Source: Vibrio ostreicida
GTDB taxonomy: Bacteria; Pseudomonadota; Gammaproteobacteria; Enterobacterales; Vibrionaceae
Assembly (NCBI RefSeq): GCF_013074385.2
Contig: NZ_JABEYA020000002.1
Span: 1 to 64,000, forward strand
Length of the DNA stretch: 64,000 nt
Direction of reading: 5' to 3'
Below the pieces are notes generated by a model. It did not search any database. It was not told the DNA's origin and was given only the letters and a program-made list of their open reading frames with translations. The position numbers and the translations under genes are program-made. Shown piece by piece: positions 17,962-25,985 of this stretch (position 1 is the stretch's first letter; the number at the start of each line of letters is the position of its first letter).

Positions 17962-18633
17962 TTAAGAGAGTAATTTCACCAAAGCCTGACCGACGGCATG
18001 AGCGCTGGTTGGGTTTTGCCCGGTGATCACCCGCTGGTCGATGATCACAAACTCTTGCCAAGGCTGAACCTTATTATATCGTGCAGATTGACGGGTTAGA
18101 GATTCTTCCAGTAAAAAGGGGATATCATCAAGAGTACCAAAGTCGATTTCCTCCTCGCGGGTAAATCCGGTGACCGACTTTGTTGCCAAAAGTGACTGAC
18201 CGTCACTGAGCGTGATTGGTAGTAGAGCTGCAGGGCCGTGACAAACGGCGGCAAGGGTCCCACCTTGCTGATAATGCGTTGCAGCAATCCGAGCAAACTC
18301 TGTATTGCTGGCAAGGTCTGATAGCAAACCAAAGCCGCCGGGGTAAAAGATCGCAACGTAGTCGTCTGGGTTGAGATGCGACACAGGGATCGTGTTGTTG
18401 ATTCGGTTTTGCAATTCCTCATTGGCCAGCATGGCCGCATTGACGTTATCTCCCTCGATATCTGTGCCATAGAGAGGGGCTTTTCCTCCCTCAATCGAGG
18501 CAATATCGTAGTCAAAACCTGCAGCCAGTAATTCATGGAGGACGTGGGTCAGCTCTGGAGCATAGGTTCCGTTGGCCTGATGAGTATTGCCCAAAGTGGC
18601 GTGATTGGTTACGGGGATCAGGATCTTCTTCAT
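17962..18633 (-). CDS. DJ-1/PfpI-family protein (Hsp31-like class)
   Basis: The 223-residue protein has the DJ-1/PfpI fold with nucleophile Cys131 in AAVCHGPAALL, followed by His132. YVAIFYPGGFGLLSDL supplies the usual acidic/oxyanion region. The size and the N-terminal TNHATLG...GTYAPELTHV segment place it with the larger Hsp31/glyoxalase III-like class, which acts on methylglyoxal or as a chaperone. Which of these applies here is not visible. It is transcribed divergently from a LysR regulator across 119 bases, a common arrangement for an inducible detoxification gene. Its stop lies close to the end of the IS remnant. Confidence 0.85.
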   Translation of the reverse strand: MKKILIPVTNHATLGNTHQANGTYAPELTHVLHELLAAGFDYDIASIEGGKAPLYGTDIEGDNVNAAMLANEELQNRINNTIPVSHLNPDDYVAIFYPGGFGLLSDLASNTEFARIAATHYQQGGTLAAVCHGPAALLPITLSDGQSLLATKSVTGFTREEEIDFGTLDDIPFLLEESLTRQSARYNKVQPWQEFVIIDQRVITGQNPTSAHAVGQALVKLLS

Positions 18634-18752
18634 GAGTTGTACCTTCTATTATGTGATGAAGTGGTGACGACATAAACATCATAATTAATAATCATATGAG
18701 TGATAATATGGCTAGACTGCAAAATATTATTGCTATATAGCAAAGGTGAGTC

Positions 18753-19643
18753 ATGGAGAGCTTTGAAGGGATCAATGAATTTATTACCGTAGCTGAGAGT
18801 CAGGGGTTTTCTGCGGCGGCGCGTCATTTGGGTTGCAGCACCAGCCATGTCAGCCGTCAGGTCTCAAAGCTGGAACGGCGACTTGGTGTGGCACTGCTGG
18901 CGCGTTCGACGCGCTTGATCAGCTTGACCGATGCAGGGCACATTTATTATCAGCAGTGTCGGGAATTAGTGACGGGCCTTCAGCAGGCCAATGAGCAGCT
19001 GAACTCGCAACAGGTTCAATTGAGTGGCACCTTACGAGTCAGTGCTGCTGGGGCTTTTGCGGAAGATTATGTAGCGCCGGCCTTGATGATGTTTGCGCAT
19101 GATTACCCACAACTGAATATCGTCATGGATTTTAATACTCGGATGGTGAATTTTATCGAAGAGGGGGTCGATTTTGCAATCCGATACGGAAAGCTAAGTG
19201 ATTCTGGGCTGGTGGCACGTAAGCTGGTTGATCGTCCTATGGCAGCAGTGGCGAGTAGAGCGTACCTAGATCAGTATGGTGAACCTAATCATCCCCAACA
19301 GCTCAAACAGCACAGCTGTATTGTCTCTAATAATGAACACTGGATGTTTGAACATCAAGGTGAACGCGATAGTGTTCGTGTCGATGGCCGCTGGCGAAGC
19401 AACAGTTCTCAGGCGGTGATCAAAGCCTGTGAGCAAGGGTTAGGGATTGCCTATATGCCTAAGAGCAGCCTTGCCAGTGCCATCAACACGGAGCGCTTAG
19501 TTCCGATACTCGAGCCGTATTGGGGAAGTGGTTCAAGCAGTTGGATCGTTTATCAAAATCGCCGATTTCTGCCGATGCGAGCACGCCTAGCGATTGACTT
19601 TTTAGTGTCGTATTTTTCTGATTGGAAGGAAAATCACGGTTAG
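18753..19643 (+). CDS. LysR-family transcriptional regulator
   Basis: The 296-residue product has the LysR winged helix-turn-helix at its N-terminus (FSAAARHLGCSTSHVSRQVSKLERRLG) and a type 2 periplasmic-binding effector domain (LSGTLRVSAAGAFAEDYVAPAL, then VDFAIRYGKLSDSGLVARKL). It is of the CrgA/DsdC-like broad group common in vibrios. It stands divergent to the DJ-1/PfpI gene, so it probably controls that gene; the inducer cannot be told. The start at 18753 follows a weak AAAGGTGAG site. Confidence 0.9.
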   Translation: MESFEGINEFITVAESQGFSAAARHLGCSTSHVSRQVSKLERRLGVALLARSTRLISLTDAGHIYYQQCRELVTGLQQANEQLNSQQVQLSGTLRVSAAGAFAEDYVAPALMMFAHDYPQLNIVMDFNTRMVNFIEEGVDFAIRYGKLSDSGLVARKLVDRPMAAVASRAYLDQYGEPNHPQQLKQHSCIVSNNEHWMFEHQGERDSVRVDGRWRSNSSQAVIKACEQGLGIAYMPKSSLASAINTERLVPILEPYWGSGSSSWIVYQNRRFLPMRARLAIDFLVSYFSDWKENHG

Positions 19644-19811
19644 TACGCCTGACCAATAACTTCGTCCATATAAAGGGCATCCCAGTGAGCCACTTATTTG
19701 AAATCAAGCACTCAGTTTACCCCTCAAACTGCAAGACAGTGCAATAGACGTCGATATTATATGACACCTGTTGATTAATTGGGTTTTTGCTTTTGTGTAT
19801 AGTTCTTGTTC

Positions 19812-19838
19812 ATGCATTATATATGCAGTGTATATACA
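19812..19838. promoter_or_regulatory. Twin palindromes before the ribbon-helix-helix gene
   Basis: ATGCATTATATATGCA (arms TGCAT and ATGCA) and the perfect palindrome TGTATATACA sit end to end, 16 to 42 bases before the start at 19854. They overlap the expected promoter and look like a self-regulatory operator. Confidence 0.45.
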
Positions 19839-19853
19839 TTTGTGAGTGGTGAC

Positions 19854-20060
19854 ATGAGCAATAAGAAAAAGTCATCGAACAAAAAAGATAGCCAGTTATT
19901 GTTGCGTATTAATCGCCAAGAGAGGGATGCATTCATCTCAATTTGTGAAGATATGGATACGTCAGCAGCGCGCGAGATCCGCAGGTTCATTAAACACTAT
20001 CTTGCTGACCACAAATGTCTACATACCCCAGAGTCTGGGGATGAGAGTGCCCAGACGTAA
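19854..20060 (+). CDS. Small ribbon-helix-helix-like protein
   Basis: The 68-residue product starts with a lysine/serine-rich tail (MSNKKKSSNKKDS). A compact segment follows, QLLLRINRQERDAFISICED then TSAAREIRRFIKHYL, which has the strand-helix-helix pattern of MetJ/Arc-type DNA-binding proteins. The start at 19854 has a purine-rich GAGTGGTGAC before it; an upstream in-frame ATG at 19806 would run through the palindromic region and is unlikely. A second small gene follows 42 bases later. There is no recognisable toxin partner, so an antitoxin role is not supported. It may be a small autoregulated DNA-binding protein. Confidence 0.65.
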   Translation: MSNKKKSSNKKDSQLLLRINRQERDAFISICEDMDTSAAREIRRFIKHYLADHKCLHTPESGDESAQT

Positions 20061-20102
20061 CCTTTATTGAGCCTAGCTCACCAATGATTGATGGAGTTAA
20101 TC

Positions 20103-20234
20103 ATGGCTAAAGAGAAAAAAGTTGTTGAAAAGAAACAAGTGAAAACCCCAAACATAAAAAAAGATCTTAAGAAGTCATTGAAGAAAGCCAAAGCGAAAGT
20201 GAAAAAGATCAAAAAAGCACTGAAAAAAGCGTGA
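20103..20234 (+). CDS. 43-residue lysine-rich small protein
   Basis: An intact 44-codon frame starts at ATG 20103 behind a well-placed GGAG (20093-20096, six bases away). It encodes a highly basic peptide (MAKEKKVVEKKQ to KKIKKALKKA) in which nearly half the residues are Lys, arranged in KKxxK steps along a likely amphipathic helix. There is no signal peptide or cysteine. A strong terminator 60 bases later ends the unit it shares with the ribbon-helix-helix gene. I do not recognise a family. A histone H1-like or nucleic-acid-binding role would fit the composition, but that is inference. Confidence 0.65.
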   Translation: MAKEKKVVEKKQVKTPNIKKDLKKSLKKAKAKVKKIKKALKKA

Positions 20235-20292
20235 CCCTTTTTATTGAGTGAGACAAGTGCTGAGTCAATAGTTTTGATTCGCCTTAACTAAT

Positions 20293-20323
20293 AAAGCCGC
20301 CAATTGTGAATTGGCGGCTTTTT
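20293..20323 (+). terminator. Intrinsic terminator after the lysine-rich gene
   Basis: Thirteen perfect base pairs (AAAGCCGCCAATT with AATTGGCGGCTTT) around GTG, running into TTTT. Confidence 0.95.
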
Positions 20324-20832
20324 CGTTTCTCCATTATGAAGCCGAGCGATGTCGGCTATTGATTCGCCACACCAATCTTTCCCGTCTTACTGGAGTAATC
20401 CACAGTATTCCTGCGTTTATTAGAATGGCATTGATGTGTAATTAAATTACACAATGAATTTCATGGAAGTTTTCTGTTTTATTTTTGAACGATATTTGGT
20501 TGTTTATCATTCTTTATTTTTTAACTTGATATATTGAGGTGTTTTATTGTGATATATATCTACTTTATGATTTTTTAATTTTGTGATTATTGTGATCTAA
20601 TTCAATTAATATAGTCAATAAAGGGCGCCCTAGTTGTTGTGTAATTTATTAACATGATTTTTTTGTGATTAAAATCTCACTTTATTATCTTGTTATAGAT
20701 TCTTATTGTGACATATGTCTGCTTTTGTTCTGTTTAACTCGTGATTTGAAATCCTGTGTTACATTTTAAGTAATTCATAAACAAACACTTTGGTCAATGT
20801 GACCAGTCAATACTTATCGTGAGGTTTCTTTT
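20324..20832 (+). promoter_or_regulatory. Long AT-rich leader and control region of mtlA
   Basis: About 510 bases with no gene. TGTGA half-sites of CRP type recur at 20548, 20582, 20591, 20664, 20707 and 20798. The best full candidate is TGTGATCTAATTCAAT (20591-20606), which matches 12 of 16 positions of the CRP consensus; TGTGA-N6-TCTCA (20664-20679) is another. A perfect repeat TGGTCA-ATG-TGACCA (20791-20805) lies 27 bases before the start codon. V. cholerae mtlA is controlled by CRP and by the antisense RNA MtlS in this position; whether an equivalent exists here cannot be read by eye. Confidence 0.6.
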
Positions 20833-22719
20833 ATGTTAACACCAGAAGCAAAGACCAGAGTCCAAAGCTTTGGTCGGTTCCTCTCTAACATGGTTATGCC
20901 CAATATAGGTGCGTTTATTGCTTGGGGCTTTATCACTGCTTTGTTCATCCCGACCGGTTGGTGGCCTAATGAATCGTTGGCATCATTGGTGGGCCCGATG
21001 ATTAAGTATCTGCTGCCGCTTCTGATTGGTTATACCGGCGGTAAGATGGTCGGCGGTGATCGCGGTGCTGTGGTGGGTGCGGTCACCACTATGGGTGTGA
21101 TTGTCGGGACCGACATTCCAATGTTCATGGGTGCAATGATTGTTGGCCCCCTTGGTGGTTTAGCGATTAAACACTTTGATGCTGCTGTCCATGGCAAAAT
21201 CAAAAGCGGGTTCGAAATGTTGGTCAACAACTTTTCGGCGGGCATCATTGGTATGGTGTTGGCATTGCTGGCTTATAGCGTGATTGGGCCAGCGGTCAAA
21301 GTTATGTCAGATGGTGTTGCTGTTGGTGTCAATTTTATGGTTGAGGCGGGTTTGTTGCCCCTTGCGTCTATTTTGGTTGAACCAGCGAAAATCCTGTTTC
21401 TCAATAATGCGATTAACCATGGTATTTTTTCGCCGCTGGGTATTCAGCAATCGGAAGAATTTGGGCGCTCTATCTTTTTCTTGATTGAAGCTAACCCAGG
21501 GCCTGGTTTCGGTCTTTTATTGGCTTATATGGCCTTTGGCAAAGGACTGGCCAAACAGTCGGCGTCGGGAGCATCCATTATTCATTTCCTTGGTGGTATT
21601 CATGAGATTTACTTTCCTTACGTATTGATGAATCCGCGTCTCATTTTAGCGGTGATTGCAGGTGGCATGACTGGCGTGTTTACCAATGTTGTGTTTGGCT
21701 CAGGGCTCATTTCCCCCGCGTCACCGGGTTCTATCTTTGCGGTACTGCTTATGACGCCGAAAGGTGCCTATCTTGGTGTCATTCTCTCGGTGGTGGCGTC
21801 AACGGCGGTCTCATTTTTTGTTGCTTCGTTACTGCTGAAAACGCAAACGGAGACCGGTGAAGAGGATTCATTGGAAGAAGCAACGGCGGCGATGAAAAAC
21901 CTGAAAGCGGAGGCAAAAGGCGAGATGTTGACAGCGGTCGACTTGGCCGATGTTCGTTCAATTGTTGTCGCTTGTGATGCGGGCATGGGTTCAAGTGCCA
22001 TGGGAGCGGGTTTATTGAGTAAAAAAGTTGAAGAGGCTGGTCTTTCTATTTCGGTTACAAATTTGGCGATCAACAACTTGCCTGCCGATTCTCAATTGGT
22101 GATTACCCATAAAGATCTGACTGAACGCGCTCGTCAACACGCACAACACGCATTGCACATTTCATTGACTAACTTTCTTGACCACGCAGCATACGACAAT
22201 TTGGTGGCCTCACTCAGTGAGGCGCGCAGTGGTGATGAAAAAAAGCCTAGAGCTCCCGAGCAGGGGGCGGAGAGTGACCAAGATCTATCGATGAGACTGA
22301 CCTCTGAGGCCATTTTCTTAGGACTGAAAGCGAATGAAAAAAATGACGCGATTCAGTTTGCTGGGGAGCAGCTAGTCAAGCTGGGGTATGTCGCCCCGGA
22401 ATATGTTGAAGGGATGTTTGCTCGTGAATCCTTGGTGGCCACCTATCTTGGCGAATCCATTGCGGTTCCCCATGGCACGATTGAAGCGAAAAAGTACGTG
22501 AAAAAAACCGGCATCGTCTTCTGTCAATATCCTGAAGGCGTTCCATGGGGAGAGAACCCTGAAGATGTTGCGAAGATGGTCATTGGCATTGCGGCCAAGG
22601 GCGATGAACACAATATGGTCTTGATGGCTATCACCAATTCACTTGACGATGAACAAGCGGTCGAGCGTCTACAGAATACCGCGAATCCGGAGGACGTTCT
22701 GAACATCCTTAAGGCCTAG
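20833..22719 (+). CDS. mtlA: PTS mannitol transporter EIICBA
   Basis: MtlA imports mannitol through the inner membrane while phosphorylating it to mannitol 1-phosphate with phosphate from HPr. All three modules are present in 628 residues. EIIC (about 1-340) is polytopic, with the GGIHEIYFPY motif at 254-263. EIIB has phospho-Cys381 in VVACDAGMGSSAMG. EIIA (about 490-628) has His547 in AVPHGTIEAKK. A GAGG site precedes the start. The EIIB-EIIA linker is charged and Pro/Glu-rich (near 465-485). It leads the mannitol operon, with mtlD and mtlR behind it. Confidence 0.98.
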   Translation: MLTPEAKTRVQSFGRFLSNMVMPNIGAFIAWGFITALFIPTGWWPNESLASLVGPMIKYLLPLLIGYTGGKMVGGDRGAVVGAVTTMGVIVGTDIPMFMGAMIVGPLGGLAIKHFDAAVHGKIKSGFEMLVNNFSAGIIGMVLALLAYSVIGPAVKVMSDGVAVGVNFMVEAGLLPLASILVEPAKILFLNNAINHGIFSPLGIQQSEEFGRSIFFLIEANPGPGFGLLLAYMAFGKGLAKQSASGASIIHFLGGIHEIYFPYVLMNPRLILAVIAGGMTGVFTNVVFGSGLISPASPGSIFAVLLMTPKGAYLGVILSVVASTAVSFFVASLLLKTQTETGEEDSLEEATAAMKNLKAEAKGEMLTAVDLADVRSIVVACDAGMGSSAMGAGLLSKKVEEAGLSISVTNLAINNLPADSQLVITHKDLTERARQHAQHALHISLTNFLDHAAYDNLVASLSEARSGDEKKPRAPEQGAESDQDLSMRLTSEAIFLGLKANEKNDAIQFAGEQLVKLGYVAPEYVEGMFARESLVATYLGESIAVPHGTIEAKKYVKKTGIVFCQYPEGVPWGENPEDVAKMVIGIAAKGDEHNMVLMAITNSLDDEQAVERLQNTANPEDVLNILKA

Positions 22720-22748
22720 ATCACTTCAAGCCTTGCTCCTGAGTAAGA

Positions 22749-22777
22749 GAGGCCAGTGTCCCACTGGCCTCATTTTT
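22749..22777 (+). terminator. Terminator between mtlA and mtlD
   Basis: GAGGCCAGTG pairs perfectly with CACTGGCCTC around TCC and is followed by ATTTTT. It probably lowers mtlD expression relative to mtlA unless mtlD has its own promoter in the 75 bases that remain. Confidence 0.88.
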
Positions 22778-22851
22778 AGTCTGGATAGCACACCGTTCGG
22801 GCGTCGTTGAGGGATGTGCTATACAGATTCGGTATGATTAAGGTGGATATG

Positions 22852-24000
22852 ATGAAGGCGTTACATTTCGGTGCAGGTAATATTGGGCGTGGGTTTATTG
22901 GCAAGCTACTCTCCGATGCGGGGATTGAGGTCACTTTTGCCGACGTCAATCAGGTCGTGATTGATGCGTTGATGGCTCGTAAATCATACCCCGTAAAGAT
23001 TGTTGGGGAAACTTGTGTCGTGGAAACGGTCAGTCCTGTCACCGCGGTTAATTCCTCTAGTGATAAAGTGCTTCAATGCATAGTTGATAGTGATTTGATC
23101 ACGACGGCGGTTGGACCGACAGTCCTTCCTATTGTTGCCAAATCGATCGCGAATGGTATTGAAAAACGTGCAGTCTTAAACCCAGCGAGCACGCTTAATG
23201 TTATCGCTGCTGAAAATATGATTCGTGCGAGCAGTCAGTTAAAGGACGCCGTGTATGCGCTTCTTAGTGAGCGGCTAAAAGTTTTTGCTGACGAAAAGAT
23301 CGGCTTTGTTGATTCAGCGGTCGATCGTATTGTGCCGCCAGCGGAAGAAGGCGTCACTGACCCTCTGGCAGTGACGGTTGAAGTTTTTAGCGAATGGATT
23401 GTTGATGAAACTCAATTTAAGGGCCCAATGCCGAAAATTTCCGGTATGGAAGGCACGGATAACTTGATGGCATTTGTCGAGCGTAAACTATTTACGCTCA
23501 ATACCGGTCACCTGATCACTGCTTATCAAGGCATTCTGGCAGGCTATGACACCATTAGAGAAGCGATCCAAGACGAGGCGATTCGTGCCGAAGTGACCGC
23601 TGCGATGGAAGAAAGCGGTGCGGTCTTGATAAGGCGTTATGGTTTTGAGCCCAATGCTCATGCTGCCTATATCGACAAGATACTGGATCGTTTTGCCAAT
23701 CCATATTTGCGTGATGAGGTTGATCGGGTTGGGCGTCAGCCGATTCGCAAACTCAGCCCGCAAGATCGTTTGATTAAACCACTCAATGGTACGTTAGAAT
23801 ACGGTCTGCCGAATCAACATTTGATCAATGGGATAGCGGCCGCTTTTCATTACTGTAATCAAGATGATCCTCAGTCTGTTGAACTTCAGGCTAGATTGGC
23901 TGAATACGGTTTTACTGAAACATTAGTTTATTATTCTGGGCTGAATAGTGATGCAGAAGTTGTTAAACTAGCAAAAAATGCGTTTGAAGCATTGAAATGA
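22852..24000 (+). CDS. mtlD: Mannitol-1-phosphate 5-dehydrogenase
   Basis: MtlD oxidises mannitol 1-phosphate, delivered by MtlA, to fructose 6-phosphate with NAD. From ATG 22852 the product has 382 residues, the same as E. coli MtlD, and starts [20 protein letters not shown] with the nucleotide-binding glycine pattern. Family blocks [30 protein letters not shown] and RPVRKL-like [17 protein letters not shown] follow. AAGGTGG five bases before that ATG supports the choice; in-frame starts further upstream (22807) would lengthen the protein without homology. It is the second gene of the mannitol operon. Confidence 0.97.
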   Translation: MKALHFGAGNIGRGFIGKLLSDAGIEVTFADVNQVVIDALMARKSYPVKIVGETCVVETVSPVTAVNSSSDKVLQCIVDSDLITTAVGPTVLPIVAKSIANGIEKRAVLNPASTLNVIAAENMIRASSQLKDAVYALLSERLKVFADEKIGFVDSAVDRIVPPAEEGVTDPLAVTVEVFSEWIVDETQFKGPMPKISGMEGTDNLMAFVERKLFTLNTGHLITAYQGILAGYDTIREAIQDEAIRAEVTAAMEESGAVLIRRYGFEPNAHAAYIDKILDRFANPYLRDEVDRVGRQPIRKLSPQDRLIKPLNGTLEYGLPNQHLINGIAAAFHYCNQDDPQSVELQARLAEYGFTETLVYYSGLNSDAEVVKLAKNAFEALK

Positions 24001-24012
24001 TGCCCTCCAACC

Positions 24013-24034
24013 ACGTGCTAATTATTCAGCACGT
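24013..24034. repeat. Inverted repeat between mtlD and mtlR
   Basis: ACGTGCT and AGCACGT form seven perfect pairs around an eight-base loop, 13 bases after the mtlD stop. It lacks a T run, so an operator or an RNA-processing hairpin is more likely than a terminator. Confidence 0.5.
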
Positions 24035-24052
24035 TAGCTGTTTAGAATTGTG

Positions 24053-24589
24053 ATGCCTATACACTCGAACCATGACACTGAATTACTTGAAGATCTCGCG
24101 CAAGCGGCCAACGCCGCTGAATGCCTGCTTTGTGCGTATGACGTATTAGAAGATATGCTTGATAGCCTGCTTAGAAGTATCTTTCACAAAGACGATTACG
24201 CGGTTAAATTTGTCGTCGATCCCCTACTGACGTTGGATGGCCCTTTAGGCGATATCATGGTTCGCAGTAAGTTATTGCTTGGCTTGGGCGCGATGAACAA
24301 GCAAGCTTATGATGATATTGAAGTGTTTGTGACCCTGAAAGAATGGGTAAAAGTGCAACAAGGTCATGTTGATTTTGGGGATCTGGACGTTATTTTCGAA
24401 CTTAATCGTGTTGATGCGATTCAGAGAACCATGCCGATCGAATATTCTCCAGACCAAGTCGCGGGGATGTCAGAGACAATGGCAGCGATGTTTTTCGAAC
24501 GCCACTTCCAGAAAGTGCGTTCGACTATTGTACTTGCTGTCACGGATCTATCTCAGCAAATGGCCAAAGATAACCCCCTGAAAACCTGA
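24053..24589 (+). CDS. mtlR: Mannitol operon repressor MtlR
   Basis: MtlR lowers expression of the mannitol operon; the protein is all-helical and has no classical helix-turn-helix. The 178-residue product shares the diagnostic FHKDDYAVKFVVDPLLTLDG (to that point) and PLGDIMVRSKLLLGLG blocks with E. coli MtlR. The start is ATG 24053 or the GTG one codon earlier; neither has a good ribosome-binding site, in keeping with low expression. It closes the mtlA-mtlD-mtlR operon. Confidence 0.93.
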   Translation: MPIHSNHDTELLEDLAQAANAAECLLCAYDVLEDMLDSLLRSIFHKDDYAVKFVVDPLLTLDGPLGDIMVRSKLLLGLGAMNKQAYDDIEVFVTLKEWVKVQQGHVDFGDLDVIFELNRVDAIQRTMPIEYSPDQVAGMSETMAAMFFERHFQKVRSTIVLAVTDLSQQMAKDNPLKT

Positions 24590-24634
24590 ATAGGGCTTGC
24601 CGATGGGCCTCTTCTTGACCAAAAAATAACGATT

Positions 24635-24658
24635 CCCCCGCTATGGCATCAGCGGGGG
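24635..24658 (-). terminator. Hairpin between mtlR and the TRAP binding-protein gene
   Basis: CCCCCGCT and AGCGGGGG pair perfectly across eight bases, immediately after the stop of the minus-strand gene. On the minus strand a T-rich stretch (TTATTTTTT) follows after about five bases; on the plus strand none does. It may serve both convergent genes. Confidence 0.65.
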
Positions 24659-24659
24659 A

Positions 24660-25742
24660 TCAGTTCGATTCAACGCTGCGTAGATAGGCTTTGGATGAGA
24701 TGTCTGTCCAAGCACGTACCTTTTTCAAGTAACGTTGTTGTGATTCGATGATTTGCTTGGCAAGAGGATCTTTGTTTGCCAATTCTCCAAGTAAGTCTTG
24801 GTTAGCATGACGCAGCGCAGCGATGACTGTTGGTGGAAAGTCTCGCACTTTGATGCTGGGAAATTGTGCCTTCATGATCGCCCAACTGGTGGCGTTAGCA
24901 TCCAGCGCTTGTGTATACATATCGAATGCGCTGACCCGAAACGCGGTTTCGAGAATCAATTGGAGATCGGTTGGTAATCGGTCCCACGTTTTTTTATTGA
25001 CCAAAAATTGGGTTTCCGAACCGGGTTCGTGCCATGCGGTATAGTAGTAGGGGGCGATTTTGTGAAACCCCATACGAAGATCAAACGCTGGGCCTACCCA
25101 CTCAAGGGCGTCTATTGTGCCTCGTTCTAAGGCGGTATACAGTTCGCCTGGCGCAATATTGGTCGGTTTTGCGCCGACCCGTGCCATGATTTCACCCGCG
25201 AAACCGGGAATGCGAATTTTTAGCCCTTTAAGATCGCCTACGGAGTGGATTTCTTTCTGGAACCAGCCTCCCATTTGAATATCAGAATTTCCGCCGGGAA
25301 AAGAGAGCAAATTGTGTGGAGCATACACCTGTTGCATTAACGCCATGCCACCGCCTCGGTAAAACCAGGCATACTGCTCGGTTGTGATCATTCCAAAGGG
25401 CATCGAAGAGAAATAAAGCGTGTTGGGCAGTTTGCCTTTCCAGTAATATGAACTGGAGTGTCCAAGATCATATTGGCCGGATTTGACCAAATCAAAGATA
25501 CCGAGCGGTGCTTTATGTTTGTTGGCTGAATCAATGCGAATCTTAAGACGGCCATCTGACATGGACTCGGCCAGCTTGGCCATATTTCGACTTGCATCAC
25601 CAAGAATAGGGGTATTGGCCCCCCAAGTTTCTGCTAATGTCAGACGGTAGACTTTGTCTGCGGCAGATGCGGTGAAAGAAAATAGGCAGAATGCAAACCC
25701 AGCCCAAATGATGGAACAAAAAAGACGATAGGGTGACCACAT
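24660..25742 (-). CDS. TRAP transporter substrate-binding protein (DctP family), orphan
   Basis: The 360-residue product has a signal peptide ending TASA-AD and then the DctP/TakP fold. It opens with YRLTLAETWGANTP and continues with the domain-crossing GLKIRIPGFAGEIMARVGA (where the carboxylate-binding Arg normally lies), ELYTALERGTIDALEW and the late YYYTAWHEPGS. Such proteins deliver organic acids to a DctQM permease in a sodium-driven system. No DctQ or DctM gene is beside it, so the partner must be elsewhere or the role has changed. V. cholerae also carries a solute-binding gene near glmS. The ligand is unknown. Confidence 0.88.
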   Translation of the reverse strand: MWSPYRLFCSIIWAGFAFCLFSFTASAADKVYRLTLAETWGANTPILGDASRNMAKLAESMSDGRLKIRIDSANKHKAPLGIFDLVKSGQYDLGHSSSYYWKGKLPNTLYFSSMPFGMITTEQYAWFYRGGGMALMQQVYAPHNLLSFPGGNSDIQMGGWFQKEIHSVGDLKGLKIRIPGFAGEIMARVGAKPTNIAPGELYTALERGTIDALEWVGPAFDLRMGFHKIAPYYYTAWHEPGSETQFLVNKKTWDRLPTDLQLILETAFRVSAFDMYTQALDANATSWAIMKAQFPSIKVRDFPPTVIAALRHANQDLLGELANKDPLAKQIIESQQRYLKKVRAWTDISSKAYLRSVESN

Positions 25743-25945
25743 GGTTGTTCTTATGTCCTTATAAATTTAAGAGAATAGCTTTCGCTAGTCATTGTTGACG
25801 TCAATGTCTGTTGTTAAATGACAACTTAACTAAATAAACACATTAGACTTTCTCTGCATAGACTTTTGGGTTTGATATCCATCAAGGATCAAATATTGAT
25901 GTGATTGATTTGAGTTGAATAACAAAATTAGGTCATCGTCGCTCG

Positions 25946-25973
25946 AAAAGGTGCTGCGAAGATCACGCAGCAC
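25946..25973 (-). terminator. Terminator after the OlsF-type gene
   Basis: GTGCTGCG and CGCAGCAC pair perfectly around seven bases. On the minus strand the stem is followed by CTTTTC. It lies 13 bases after the stop. Confidence 0.7.
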
Positions 25974-25985
25974 GGTCATTATTGA

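Noticed and set aside
19821-19840. A LexA box before the ribbon-helix-helix gene
   Set aside because: The TATATA core is present, but the required CTG and CAG ends at the correct spacing are not.
19854-20234. The two small genes as a toxin-antitoxin pair
   Set aside because: The first resembles a ribbon-helix-helix antitoxin, but the second has no RelE, HipA, PIN or Fic-like feature and is simply lysine-rich.
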